Assembly: GCA_038503075.1 (NCBI GenBank)
Contig: JBCAML010000014.1
Span: forward strand, 310,001-374,000
From: Gyromitra esculenta
Taxonomy: Eukaryota; Ascomycota; Pezizomycetes; Pezizales; Discinaceae
DNA: 64,000 bases
Direction of reading: 5' to 3'
Positions 1-13,460 of this stretch are shown here, piece by piece. The translations under genes were made by a program, and so were the position numbers. Positions within the stretch are counted from its first letter, which is position 1, and each line of letters begins with the position of its first letter. The notes under the pieces were generated by a model. That model had not been told where the DNA came from and searched no databases. It saw only the letters and a program-made list of their open reading frames with translations.

Positions 1-1907
1 CTTATTGGCAGACCCAATAGAAATTGAAGCAGCGGTAGTAGTAGGAATACTAGCTGTAGGAGAAGCCGGCGATTTCCCCTTCCCCTTCCCGCTATATGCC
101 GGGTCGGAAATTCCATCGGCATCTCTCGTAGCAGGAGCTGTTGGGTCTATGGTAACGTCGGAAGAGCCTAACGGGAGAATTGAGCTGGGTAAGAGGAACT
201 CGTTAATGAACGCTTGGAATGCCGGGAGCCGGATTTGTATAGGTAGTTCGATTTCTTTCCCTCCTTTCAAACCCACATCTTCGTCATCGTCGCGCCTAGC
301 ATCCGGGCTTTCTATTTTCGTTTCCCTGACGGCCTGAGCATCCTCCGGATGAAGAATAAACTTTCTCCCAGTCAGAACTTTGGATTGTTTCTTCCCTATC
401 ACCTTCATGTCTCGAGGATGTTCCTCGCCATCGCTATTACTTTCACCATCATCGCTTCCAGAGTCAGTCCGAGCTAGAAATCTTCTTTCGATAACCCTAA
501 CATTAACTCCCTTCGGCATCGATCCGAAATCTTTAACGGCTAACCTCAGCTTCAATGAGATCTCGTCGTCTGGCAAAAACTTGGTTTTTGGCATATCCAC
601 AGTAAGCCTTGCGACTGTGTTATTTTCGTCATCCTTGATCCTAGTTGATTCGGTAATTGGTGGATTAAGAGGGCGAGGTTTATCTATGATTGGCGTGCTA
701 TTACTGGAAGCAGACAACGGGAGGTCTGCTGTCGTCAGAGTTAGTTTTGGTTTCGCAACCGCAGAGGTATCGGTACCATTGGGCGGAGGGTCAGCACTTT
801 TGACAACTTTATCCTTGGTCGACCCGACACTTTTCTCTCTCTCACTCCTTCCCCTCGATGTACCAGCCCGTGGTGAATCTAGAGATGGGTCGACGTAAGG
901 AATAAAAATGATTTCAAAAGGTTTGCTTTTATATTCTAGTCTTTCTAACTTCGCAGACGCAAAATCATCCACAGCCGTATCGCTTATCTTGGTGAGTTTT
1001 GCGGTAAACGAATATCCGAGCTGGGGATTTTTCGACGTCGGAGGGAGATTCACGTAAGGGAAATTGAATGCGAAAAGAAACGTACGGAGACCCTCGTTCA
1101 TGTCTGCAATACTCAATCAATTAGCATTCTTTTATATTATTTTGCTAGGAAGTATAACGCTGGGAGCCTAATGAGAAAACGTATAGCATACCTCCAACGT
1201 AAACAGTATGAGAAATGCTCAGAAAGTTTACCAAGTATTTATCAACTTCGGCAGCCCCAATGAAGGTAACCGAGAGAGTCATCCCTTTCAACGGCTTTTG
1301 GAGCCGAAGAGAGATGTTTCCTATTAGATGTCGTTAGTCTCGTTTGATTCAAATGCAGCCCTAGTAATCGGGAGGAGATAAATCGACGATGGGGGACTAA
1401 TATAGCTATCTTCAATTGAAAATCACTAGGAAAAACTTAAGGCTCACCATTGAAGACAGCTACTGGCCCAAAAACCAGTTTGCCGCTTTGGCCACCAAGC
1501 TCTTCGATCTTAAAGTCCTCGACCACTGGCTCTATTCCAATAGCTCTGAATCTATTGGCTGCCACTATCTTAGCAGCCACCGCGTGCCATGCACTACGCG
1601 GGGTTCTACCGGAACCCATTTCAGGTGTTGGGGATGTGAGCCCAGAAAGTCTCCGCACTGCACTATCACCGTCCCTAGCAGAATGGCTGACAGATGTAGC
1701 AGGAGTAGCAACTCTTGGATGTACAGGATAGGCTTGCTCCGGAGTTTGCAGAGGAAGGGATCGTGAAGAGCCCTTAGTATTGCTATTAGGCAGTGCTGGG
1801 AGATCTTTCTGCTTCGGAGTGAGAGCTCGTGGTGATTGAACTGGTATTGGTGGGATGACGAGAGAATCAGATGACCCAGTAGCGGTGCAACAAAACTTAA
1901 AACCCAT
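1..1907 (-). CDS. Arrestin-domain protein, 3' end cut by window edge
   Basis: Three exons read right to left: 1907-1448, 1320-1192 and 1103 to beyond position 1. Both introns have GT-AG ends and keep phase 1. Exon 1 opens with a Ser/Pro-rich stretch and leads into a beta-strand pattern (KLVFGPVAVFNG) that continues in exon 2 as LRLQKPLKGMTLSVTFIG. This is the usual N-terminal arrestin fold signature. Exon 3 gives FLFAFNFPYVNLPPTS, then a long disordered Ser/Asp-rich linker, then ELPIQIRLPAF, which resembles the start of the second arrestin lobe. Fungal proteins of this type (Art/PalF-like alpha-arrestins) normally act as adaptors for ubiquitin ligases or in trafficking. I see no PY motif in the visible part, so the exact subfamily is open. 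The C-terminus lies outside the window. Confidence 0.75.
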
Positions 1908-4645
1908 GATGGAGCCGTCAGTAAGGAATATGATGAAGTAAGGGAACGCGCGGTAAGGACGAGGTTATATTTTTTGTTGCGACGAGGAGAATGATAAGGA
2001 TGGGGGTTGGGAGAGGAAACCGAAAAGTACAATTGTGTGATAGGTATGTGGTGATGAACGTGGTGGTGCTGGGGACACAGAGATCTAGATATGTGCACTT
2101 GGGTAAGTATCAAATCTATAGCTCTGGAGAATTCTATGGGAAAGCCAATATCATTTGCAGGGACAACACGAAGGCTGAGACATCGACAGCACACAATACT
2201 ATGACGGCGCAAGAGACTAATAGGGAACCTATGACTTACCAAGACGCGATTTTGGGACAAAGTTAGCCTGGGAGGGCTCTCCAGGATACTCGATGATGTT
2301 ATGAGTCTGTTGGAAAGGCACGAACGATGTGGGTGAACTCTGTATAAATTTCAACTATGTGTGTTTGTACGAGGCGCAGTTCGGAGGAAGGTGGCGGAGC
2401 TGGGCTTCTCTGGTGCAACCACAGCCAATCATCTGGCAAAGAGCAAATCACGCACAGGGACTGCAAGATCTTGGCTTCTGGAAAATTGCTACCAAGTTCC
2501 TGAGAGGCACTGCACAAACAAAAAACGAAGAATGGAAGCGAAATTCAGCTACCCCGATCTAGGATAAGCAATTTATTTGCTTTCTTCGAAATTGGAGGAA
2601 AAGCGAGTTTTGCCGGGTAACAGAGCTGTAAAGTTCTTTTGATGCCTCAGCCCTCATGCAGTTTGACTAGATTAGTCGTAGACTGCAGTCTCTAATAACA
2701 ACGCAGCTGCACGCAAGGGTCCGTTGTGGGAGGGGTCAGCCTTTCGAGGCAGACAAAAAGTGAATTTTAATCGCTGGACCACACCCTGCTTCCTGTCTGG
2801 TTTCACGAAGGGGATGCACACCAAACAGTTTCTGGCGCCGACAACTCCAAGCTGAACTTTAGTCACGAGAAAGATAAACATATATTCCGGTATCGATGTA
2901 CTACGTGTCCGACTATCTTTCCGCTCCTCTCCACTGATTTTACCCAATACCATGTTCTCAGGCTGAACCTTTTACACGATGCACCCTCTACCATCGTTCG
3001 AATGCGAATTTGATCTCGACCGCGAATCGAAAGTGCATTTGAAAGGCTTACTATCTCATTATGATACTTACAATAGCCTGTCGTGATAATATATCCCAAA
3101 GGTTTGAGTGTGTGTATGTTCGGATTCAGCGGTATAATAAACTCAATCTATACACAATCGTTTTCTGACTATGTATTTAGGGTCTCAAAACAATATATGA
3201 ATTTGATTATATTTCCAAAGCTTGCATCATGGTTAAAGCCTAAGGCTCCGAGCTGACGCCATTAGGAGAGTGGATATGTTTAAAGCGTGCGATATCTAAA
3301 GGCACCACATCAGGTTGCCAGTTTTTTCTCTATCTTTCAAGTCAAAATATTCGAGTTTCTAGAATAGCATGGGTTTTTTATTGCCATCATTGCCATTATC
3401 CGCCTCGATATATACATATGAGTCTGGATTTTGGGCGGACTGGTGCTCGATCCAACCGAATAACACCGAAATTAGGAGGCTTATGGAAAGCATTTTATAC
3501 GCCAGGCAAAGACCTTGATCTTGGGTTTCTAAAGATCTCTCATGCGGATGTCTGTTAATTCGCTCAAAAACAAGTACCGAGCGGTCCGAGCCAACAAACT
3601 CGAATACCGAAAATAATAGGAATTTTCTCTGTTCTTGTGCTAGCGCCTGCAGCCCATCAGAGCCATCCCAGATATAGAAATCATCAAAACCGAGATACTG
3701 GCCCCGGCTTGGGTGGAGCTTTCCTTAGATAAGCGGCTTCAAGTCACCCCGAAACCAGTGTTGCTAGATTTCCTCGTATATAAGTACGAACATAGATATA
3801 TTTACTCTCGAAAAAATAGCCATCTAGTTGTTGGAAAGATTATTGCTGATACTTAGTTTTCTCACTGCCTGAACTGCAATTTAATCAAGTTCGTGATAAC
3901 GATTTTAGGTCAGCTCTAGAACCATGTCTATGAAAAAGTAAAACGAAAACTGAAAGCCAAGGAGAAGAAATGGTTTTGGTCAGACTAGGAAATTTTTTGT
4001 TAGTATGAGAGTCAGAAGTGCCCCGCCATGCCTAACAAGTAGATTCTATTACAAAAAGCTTCTTCCTACCTTCAAATCATAGCTAATCGCCGTTCCACCT
4101 TAGTTCAAAACTCGTCCTGAATACCATCCTACATACTGCCAATTCTTTCATAAGAATATTCGAGATTGGCTTGACGTAAATATGACAATCGGGCTTTAAT
4201 GCTGTCTAGAAGAAGTAGAGGACGTACCTTTGAGAGTATAGTGTGTGGTCCTAACCGCAAGAACTTTCAATCTGAGACAAGGGTAAGTCTTACAAACCTT
4301 AAGGTCAAGATTATCGGTGCTCTAATAGTATATATTTTCATCATTCGGGGCATACGGCCGGCTCCCAGGCTAGCTAGGAGCAGTTCAATAAAGCAGGCCC
4401 TTTCAGGCCCTTCCTCGTAGGCTCTAACTCTGGCGTTACAATACGTAGCTCCTCTGAACACAACTATATATCAACAAAATGGAGGAAAAGAGACTGCGGA
4501 GTCACGTGTCTAATCCGATGGCTGATTGGAGACCAGTGCCCAAATCTTTCTCAAGTTAGAGGAAGACTTTTGAGCCAGAAGATATGAATATCTTACAAGG
4601 GATGCTAAAATTTGAGCCTAGAGAACGGATATTAGCTACACTGTA

Positions 4646-4891
4646 CTACGGGTGTCAAGGTGAGTCTGTCACCAGGCGGTGGTGGTTTTGGCGACGATGC
4701 CTCTCTCTTCGTGCTCAACTTTCTAGTACTTTTCTTTTAGGTAACATTTAATCTCTGAAGCCCCTCTGCTTCCCGTAAGCTTGATGTAAAATTTAAGGGT
4801 TACCCCAGTCTTGAGTTGAGTTGGAGTTGGAGTTTCGCACTGCCAGTACCGCCGCCTGCAGCTGGTGACATACTTACCCCGGCACCCGCAG
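4646..4891. mobile_element. MITE copy 1 (TA-flanked, ~246 bp)
   Basis: Terminal inverted repeats of roughly 40 bases. The left end begins CTACGGGTGTC at 4646. The right end reads as its imperfect complement and finishes CACCCGCAG at 4891. A TA lies on each side (4644-4645 and 4892-4893), as in Tc1/mariner-type insertions. No coding capacity. The interior is shared with the copy at 55448-55688, including the GTAACATTTAAT block and the TTGAGTTGAGTTGG block. Confidence 0.75.
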
Positions 4892-4893
4892 TA

Positions 4894-5129
4894 TTCGGGT
4901 GTAAGAGAAAATCTGACGACAGGTGGCAATGCAGTTCTTCTCTTGATAGACCCAAGCTCGTTTGCATTCTATACTTTTTTCCAATTAACTTAGTTTGATG
5001 TTTAATAAATGACATTTTTGATCCATTATGCATTTTTATTAGGTCTCTTGGGGAGTCGTAGAGGGGAAGAAAAATCAATATCTCTTACTTGCACCGTCAC
5101 CTGTCGTAAAACTTTCCCCTACACCCGAG
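4894..5129. mobile_element. MITE copy 2, abutting copy 1 across a shared TA
   Basis: The left terminus TTCGGGTGTAAGAG begins right after the TA at 4892-4893 that also closes copy 1. The right terminus CTACACCCGAG ends at 5129 and is followed by TA (5130-5131). The termini match the copy 1 and copy 3 ends over about 40 bases (ACAGGTGGC near the left inner edge, GTCACCTGT near the right). The interior is AT-rich and unlike that of copies 1 and 3, so this is either a related subfamily or an internally replaced copy. Confidence 0.7.
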
Positions 5130-8100
5130 TACATTTGTTAAAATTGATTAGAGATTCGATTCAAGGGATCTGACCACGATGTTTGTGGTTGGAATGGGAG
5201 GCTGCCATACATACTCTCGCGCTAGCGAAAGATTAGTACTAAGTTAGAGTTGAAAGCGAATACTAAATTTTCTCACCCGTCGTTGATTTAACCGCCAAGC
5301 TACATATGCATACATGTGATACTCTGCGAATCATAACTCTAATTCCTGCTTAATGTCATGGAACTAAGAGATTACCCAAAAGGCAGTTTTAGGGCTTCCA
5401 GCCAGTAACGAGCCCTTTCCCGAAAATTATTTTCCATACGACATCGCCATACATGTACACTCCAATAAGATTGGAATGCTTGGGTATTGTGTTGGGCCCT
5501 GAAAGCTTGAAGCGAAACGAAACAACTGGCAGTGCTCGCAGTTCTTCAAACACATGACTTCTAGCTCTGGATGCTAAGCCTATTGTCGGTAGTCTGGGTG
5601 TTGGAAATTAATGTGATTGGCGACAGTAGTTGACAAGTTTTACATCCGATTTGATATACGTCAATATCCATTTTAAAAACACGATATCCATTTATTTCAG
5701 ATGCGTACTACTAACTCCAGGTCCAATAACATTTTCGACCTCTAAATTAGCTCACTCTGGCTTGTTCTACTTGCTAAAAAATAAAGTTTGTGACGTGGGT
5801 ACAATTCCCCAGTCCACAACCAACTTACCACTGCTGTTTATTTTGTGGCTGTTCTATCTACATATTAGTCTGTAATTTATAGTTGTCTGTGTTAAATTCC
5901 GTAGGCTGTAGCCTCCGAAGTGTAGATTTGGTTGACGTTACCTAACTTTACCTTCATCGCAAACTTCTTCTTTTGGCTAGTATTATTCATGGGACGTGTC
6001 TGGGACGGGGCGATGTTAGAGACTTTGCGCTTTTGAGCCAGTTCTAGTTTTTGACCAATCGGAAGCCAATATAGTATACACCAATCAAAATGTTAGAAAT
6101 CCGGGCTAGATTTATTTGCGCAAAGCCTTTACTCTCACCTGGCCCATGACCCTAGCAACACTGGTATTGTTTTTTCCGCTGCTGGTTGTGAATGTAGGTA
6201 ATATTAAAGCATGTGGGGATTAGCAATGATTAGAAATAGACTGTAGTAGTACATGTAGGTACTCTATATTAGCTATACCGAATCTTCAACGATACAAGAC
6301 CCATCTTCGGGAATCGGCGCCTGATGAGAGGTGGGAAATATTAAGCGCTGGCAAACACTCAGTGTGATATTATGCAACTCTTATTGACTGTTGGTCAGAA
6401 GTTGGAGTTGGAGTCGGAGAAGAAGAAAAAAATTTGTTAGTTACTAGTGTCACATCAAAATTTTCACCTCTGTATTCTCCACCAATCAAACAGGGTTAGG
6501 GTTATGCTGACTACATAGGAACGCATGTCATATTCTTATAGGGGGGAGATTCCTAGAATTTTTTTTTGGCTACGTTCTTGATAATCCCTGCCAGGAAAAT
6601 TCTTATAAGATGACTGTACTTTATTGATATGCCTAAAGAACCGAGGGGTGTGTGAAGATACATGTAGGTCCTGTGTGGGCAATGAGTAACGGATACATGG
6701 CCGGGACCAATGATGGAAGAATGCAAGATACGAGAACACAAGATCATCCGGGATAACACCCGGATGAGTAGGAGCCCGCGTCATTAGCAGGGGGAATAAT
6801 TAAATTTTAATCGGGGATAGTAATTGCTTTAAAAACTTGGCGATTCGACAACTCGGAAGCTGGGCCTGTTGGCGAGCATTTTCCTTTGCTTGCTCTGGGG
6901 AAATAAGGTTTGAGATGAGAAGCTCAAAAGAAAGTTGGCACTTCGTGTGAGCACACGCGTGGGTTTGGCAACCAGTCGAGATTTTCACGTGGATAAGATA
7001 AAATGTGATTCTCTTAGGATCGGGACTACAAATTTAAATTTAAATGAATTATTTCTTGCCCGTGATTTCTGATAGCAAAAATCGCAAAATCCTGAGTCAC
7101 AAATTCGGGGAATTTAGGAATAAGCATGCAGATGACTTGTTTCATCATCAAGAAGGGAGTTAGGTAGCCTCTGTGAAAGGGTATTTATTCGTCTAGGTTT
7201 TAATGAGGCTTGAGAGAAATCGATACGGTTCACCACAATATATGTTACTTTTTCGTTTCGAACAACCTAGAGTTTATTGGGCGCGTTCAGATCGAGAGGT
7301 TCAAGAGCTTTGATTGCTGGTTTCCAGCTGAGGGTTTAAATTGGAAAGACTCTAGACCCAAAATTTGATGTCCCCGCTGAGTTAATGATGGGTAATTTAC
7401 CCGACTTATCTAGGCAAACTTGAAAGCATCAGGTTTTCTTTTGCAGCGTCAGTGAGCGTTTACATGTATGTTTAGTGAATTGTATATTCTATCATTTCTG
7501 CCATAGCAGTGGGATTGTGAAGCGGGGCGGAGTCCTTCATGGTACATGTGCTTTAGATGTTTAGAATAATCCTAGGAAAGGAGCCTCTAATCATAGATAT
7601 AGCCGTTTTGTGATGTCGCTGCAGGACTGCGACACGCCGCCACATGTCGTTGAAACATGGGTCCCGTGGGGAGAAAATTCGAAGATAACGGTCGGTAAAG
7701 TCATAGGTTTTGAGAACTTGGAATGCGAATAGCCGACATAATCCTTGTGATGTTTCCGCAGTGTTACGTTACTCTCGTTCCCAGCTGCTACTGTAGGGCG
7801 TTACGCACTTGGGTGGTGATCCTACTCTTCGTGTATTCGGATACCACATAAAGAACTTGAAAATGCATGCTTTAGGTCGGGGTTTCTGGTTGGCTAGATC
7901 TAGCTCTATAGACTTACTGATTGGTCAACCTCATACCCTTGTTTTCAAGTTCTCCAGATGTATCCCAGTAGATTACAGCTTTGGAACCTTGGTCTCTCAA
8001 TTGCATCGTGCTAAACATGGTAAAGCAGTCGCCAAGACCATGCCACGCTGAGCCCCAGCCGCCCTAGGAGCTCATCAATATCGGTGCTGTCTGTCATGTA

Positions 8101-8842
8101 AAGGTACATATAAACGAAGACGATACAAAATTTCTGTCGGGCCACGGTGACTTCGTGACCTTTTTTTTCCACTGACATTTTTGTGCCGTTCTTTGCGGGT
8201 TTGTGCTGGGCGATAACTTAGATAATCCACTTTGAACCCACGTCCACGCCCACGCCCCCCCATCACCACTGCGCTCGCGACTACCTCGGAGGTTGGTCAT
8301 TTGGATTCAAACCTCTCGCGACGAACACGGGACCAATCTGCCCATTGTGCCTCTCGCTGTCTGTCATCGTCCTACATTTCACATCTTTTGTACGCTTTGT
8401 CTCCTAGCCGATCTCGACCCACCAACAACCAATAAGCTGCTCTCCGTCAAGCACGCCCTTCATATCGTCTCGCCTACCCAACCTTTCGGACCATTTGTCA
8501 GTTTGCACCCCACAATAGCATACACTATCTAGATACACTTTGTATCACACAGCATCCGGATCCTGCAGCATCTTCCCATCAGCAGTTTGATTGCAATTCC
8601 TACTGGGTTGCATCCCATTCCCTGCTCGATTTCCCTGCACTCCGTCAGTGGTGCAGGAATTACTTAAAAACGCAGCCATCATAGCTTCCTTACCTCCTCT
8701 TGCTGAAGGGGCTGGCACTGCTCCAGTCGAATCTTACCAACTTCAGGACCTCTCAAAACTCCGCGATCTTAGGAAACGTCTTGACAAGCAAAAGAGAGAC
8801 GACGAAAAGTTTTACAACAGACTCGAACAAGCAGAAGCAGGG

Positions 8843-11666
8843 ATGAAGTTCTCTCACAGCATTCAGTTCAATGCCGTGCCGGACTGGAGCTCCCATTATA
8901 TCGCGTACTCGAATCTAAAGAAGCTGTACGTTGTTCTAGCGTTTTGTCCCATCATCTTTCAGCTCTGAAAGAGTCGTGAATTTTAGCTAATGTCCTGGCA
9001 GCATCTATACGCTTGAGAAGACCATCGTCCAAACAGCTCAAAATGAAGAAAGTGAAGAATCTGCACTTATACCCCGCGGTAGCGTCACTGATCCAGACGA
9101 GATCTTCCGGAGGAACCTCGACAATGAGCTCGAAAAGATCTCATCGTTTTACACTCTCAAAGAGAATGAGCTTTTGAAGGAGGTTTTTGAGCTTTCTCTG
9201 GAAGCTAAAGCATTTGAGGATGGCAAAGACGGTGAGACAGGCTCTGAGATCTTTGGGGAGCCTAGCAATAGGAGGAGAAGCATAGGAGTATTCGCTGGGA
9301 TGTCGCGAACGAGGAGCCATCAATCTGGAGATGACGAATCAGAAATGTCAGAGGATGAGGGTGATGGCGGCCAAAACTCGGGGCTCTTATCGAAGCTAAA
9401 AAGAGGGAAGACATGGGGTAGTAGTAATATGGATAGCTCACAGGCTAGCCACCACAGTCACCATAGCCATGAACATCCAGCCTTTCGGAGACGTGATTCG
9501 CAAATCTATGAGGATTACCAAGAGCATTCCATCGGCGAGCTTTACGATAAGCGTATCATGTTGAAAAAGCGAAGCATATCCTTGTTTGTTGCACTGAGAG
9601 AGCTGAAGAGCTTTATTCAGCTGAACAAGACGGGTTTTACGAAAGCTCTCAAAAAGTACGATAAAATCGTCAACCGTACCCTTAAAGAAGAGTATATCTC
9701 CTCCGTAATCGAGCCTTGCTATTGCTTCCGAAAGGCCACTATTATGGAACTTGACAAAGCTATTGCAAAGATCGAGGAGATTTACGCGAACTTGATTACG
9801 AAGGGGGATATCGATGATGCAAAGAGAGAGCTACGTCTTCACCTTCGAGAACATGTCGTGTGGGAACGAAACACAGTCTGGAGGGAGATGATTGGTATCG
9901 AGCGAAAAGCTCAGGCCGCAAATATGGGGCTAAGGCGGACTTTACTTGGTGACAACGCGGATCCTACTAAGGCAAGATTAACTGGAGACGAACCTGAAAT
10001 TTCTACAACTAAGGAACTTGCGACACCTGTTGGGAATATAAAATATCCAACTTGGCTGTTCAGTCCTGGATTTTTCACGCTGTTTGGTATTATTACGATA
10101 TTCGTAATTCTATTGATTGTCCCGATATCTAAAAGTCCAGAGCAGCAGAATTGCTTCGCGATGTTGGTGTTTGTCTCTTTGTTATGGGCAACAGAAGTAA
10201 GTTACCGTGGTGATGTTTAGATATAGAGTATATTAATCTGATTGTTTCTAGGTTATCCCACTTTTTGTGACCTCCCTTCTTGTTCCATTCTTGGTTGTCA
10301 TGCTCAGAGTTGTTCGCGAGGATGCAAAAGGTCATCGTCGACTCGAATGTAACGAAGCTACAAAGTACATCTTCTCGGCAATGTGGACACCCGTGATCAT
10401 GTTGCTTCTTGGAGGGTTTGCAATTGCTGCAGCGTTGAGTAAATACGGAATTGCGAAAATGCTGGCGACACTCGTGCTTAGCAAAGCTGGAACTAAGCCG
10501 AGAACTGTTTTATTGACCAACATGTTTGTAGCTATGTTTGCAAGCATGTGGATCTCCAACGTTGCAGCACCGGTGCTGTGCTTTTCAATCATTCAGGTGA
10601 TTAGTCCTGTATGTGTTTTAACATTATGATAAGACTAATATATTCTATGAACAGCCTATGTTGCGAAACCTGCCTTCGGACTCTCAGTTTTCGAAAGCAT
10701 TGATTCTTGGAATTGCTCTGGCTTCAAACATCGGTGGTATGGCTTCCCCGATCGCCAGTCCCCAAAACATTATCGCTCTCCAAAACATGAACCCACCTCC
10801 GAGTTGGGGTAGTTGGTTCTTCGTCGCCCTTCCAGTTTGCATACTTTCTATCCTTGCGATCTGGGTTCTTCTTTTGATTTCCTTCAACCCCAGCAGAGGC
10901 ACAACCATTATGCCGATTCGCCCCGTCAAAGATAAATTCTCTGGTGTGCAATGGTTTATCTCCCTTACCACTCTGACAACAATTATCCTGTGGTGTTTTT
11001 CGCACCAACTTGAGAAAGTCTTTGGGGACATGGGCGTCATTGCTATTATCCCGCTTGTACTCTTCTTTGGTACTGGAATTCTCACCAAGGAAGACTTTAA
11101 CAACTTCTTGTGGACCATCATCATCCTTGCCGCTGGTGGTCTTTCTCTCGGAAAAGCTGTCAATTCCTCCGGGTTGCTGCACACGATTGCCCACGCAATT
11201 AAGGAAGAAGTCCACGGCATGAGTATGTATGGTGTATTGGTTGTGTTCTGTGGATTAATTCTCGTAATCGCGACGTTCATAAGCCACACGGTAGCTGCTT
11301 TGATTATTTTACCGATTGTGGCACAAGTGGGTGCGCAAATGAAGGAACCACATCCGAACCTTTTGGTTATGGGCGCAGCGCTGATGTGTAGTGCGGCAAT
11401 GGGGCTGCCGACGTCTGGATTCCCGAATATGAGTATGTTCTCGCGTTTTGATTTTTTAAGTGTTCCATGCCACGTGGTTGGTGTTCTGTGGTCGGATTGG
11501 CTAACATGTGAAATCTCTAGCTGCTATTATGATGGAAGATCCACAAACAGGCCAGAGGTACCTGCGCGTGCAGCATTTCATCAGCAGGGGTATACCAAGC
11601 AGTGTTCTTTCGTTCATGATTGTTATTACCGTGGGGTATGGTTTGATGCTTATTATCGGTTTCTAG
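8843..11666 (+). CDS. SPX-domain low-affinity phosphate transporter (PHO90/PHO91 type)
   Basis: Five exons: 8843-8925, 9002-10196, 10252-10596, 10655-11432 and 11521-11666, giving about 848 residues, close to the usual family length. The start MKFSHSIQF followed by PDWSSHYIAYSNLKKL is the classic SPX opening, and the open frame upstream has no ATG. SPX spans about residues 1-290, with acidic and His-rich insertions typical of fungal proteins. From about residue 330 there are many hydrophobic segments of the DASS/ArsB-type anion permease, with the block ALASNIGGMASPIASPQN. SPX binds inositol pyrophosphates and gates phosphate uptake, at the plasma membrane (Pho87/90) or vacuole (Pho91). The sequence does not decide which. 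The third intron has two possible donors 12 bases apart (10597 or 10609). Confidence 0.93.
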
Positions 11667-13460
11667 GTAACGTTGGAAGGATTTGGCAGAAAATTTCTTT
11701 TTCACTATGTTTTTATTTTAGTTATTTTTTTTTTCTTTGTTTCTTTTCTACTTTAAACGCGGGGACCGCATCTTGATTTGTCCTTTTTCAAACGCCGCCA
11801 TTGTGATTGACGAAGTGGAGTTAGGTACATAGCATGAGCATGATTCTGCATGATGAACGAAGGACGGGAAACGGGCATGGTGTTGATGTTGGTGAGGTCG
11901 ATTTGTTTTGCTTTTGTTATTGTTTGCGTATCTTGCGTCAACCGGATATGATAAAATTTTGTTCTGTTATATGCATTGTGGGTTGTATTTTATTTTTTTG
12001 AAACCGTCGTGTTCCGTTTTACTACTGCTATTTGGTTATTTTGCTTGAGGCTTTGAGAATTAGCGTTTGGGAGCAATTTCAGTGACCTGTAATAATAGTA
12101 TACATGAGCTCTGGAGGCTGTTGTGCGTACTCTAAGTTTTAGGACACATTTTTTTAGTTTTGGAGCTCCTTTTTCCATGTAACCTCTCACCACCAGTTAA
12201 AATACTTATCAATCAGTGCAGTTTCCAGCACGTCGCCGCCTTGGGCTCTTCCTGACGCACAACACAAAAAAACAATTACTTTTTGTGTGATTACTCCAAT
12301 GCATGCATATATTACTTTACTGCTGCTCTAAAAAAGTCTCGACACCCTGGTCGCTATCTTGTTAGTGAGCTAGTGAATACCAAGACTTTTCTCACACAGC
12401 TGTTCATCAATTCGTTAAAGAGATGCGCGTGCTCTGCAGATAAAAAGGGAAAGAGACGGATGCGAAATTCATATTTAATAATACTAGCTACTGCATATTT
12501 CCTAGCCAATCTACTCCCTACTCTAGTTCGTTATCACAAACCCCATAGTAATTGACGTCTAACATATATGCGACGAAATCTCCTTCTTTGTGCTTCCCAT
12601 TGGATCTGAATTGATCCACGAAGTCGAACCCGGTGGCTCAACTACGTTCACTCAACTGTCTCCCAATTCACTTAATGCCACGGTGCTGTCTCTTCAACAG
12701 GAATATACTTCGCTTGGCCGTGCGGGCTGTTGCAGGTCTGGATGAAGTGTTTAATTGCATTACAGTATAGGATTCGTAGAATGAGAAGAATCTTGATATC
12801 CGACAAACTCCCCAACTGCTACCTCGTTTCCATGTAGTAGGATTTTGAATACTTTAATGTATAATTCCTCTAAGCATTAATAAGCATTATCTTCAGTTTG
12901 CAAGCGGCACCCAGCGACCCTGGAGATACGAGTATTACTTTTCTCATTTCTATTAGGTTTGCTACCTTTACGATATGACTTTTCCAGAGATTTAATGGTA
13001 CCTTAAAGTTACTACCGCTTTCCAAGATCGCTCTTTACTCTAATTAGCGGCCAATACTATTTTATGCTGTATAAATCTGAAGGCTCAAGTAAGCTAAAAG
13101 AAATAAGGGGGGAGAAAAAGAGGGCCGACGGCGGTTGTACTAGCGCCTACTAGGGCGTTTAGGAAAATGAGAGTTCAATGTTTGATTTAACGTTCGATTG
13201 GTTGAATTAATATATAGCTCCCTGGGTTGAGGTTTCGGGTAAATATCGCTGCCTGCTAAATCTTCCGTGTCCGGGTAGGGGAACCGCCCTAAAATCAGAC
13301 CCATGGGGAGTTTTTGGAGGTAAGAGAGTGTAGGGACTTAACGATAAGTTCTGCAGCTTTCTCATTTTGATGAGGTAATTCCTCTGGAGACAGAGGCTTG
13401 TTAGAAATGATATACTTGTAATGACACTGGGCAGCCGCCAAGCGTGAATGGTATAGGTAC

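Larger units (their letters stand above)
1908..8842. other. Gene-free AT-rich interval with MITEs near 4.6-5.1 kb
   Basis: Nearly 7 kb without a convincing coding region. All open frames are short, lack splice partners and overlap one another. The only clear structure is the pair of TA-flanked inverted-repeat elements at 4644-5131. The last 600 bases before 8843 become CT-rich, as expected for the promoter and leader of the SPX transporter. Open frame continues upstream of its ATG back to 8591 but contains no ATG. Confidence 0.6.

Noticed and set aside
6488..6506. GGGTTAGGGTTA, telomere-like
   Set aside because: Only about two units, too short for an interstitial telomere and expected by chance in 64 kb.
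12605..12650. tRNA B-box-like GGGTTCGACTTC on the minus strand
   Set aside because: No matching A box or acceptor stem at the right distance; no cloverleaf can be drawn.
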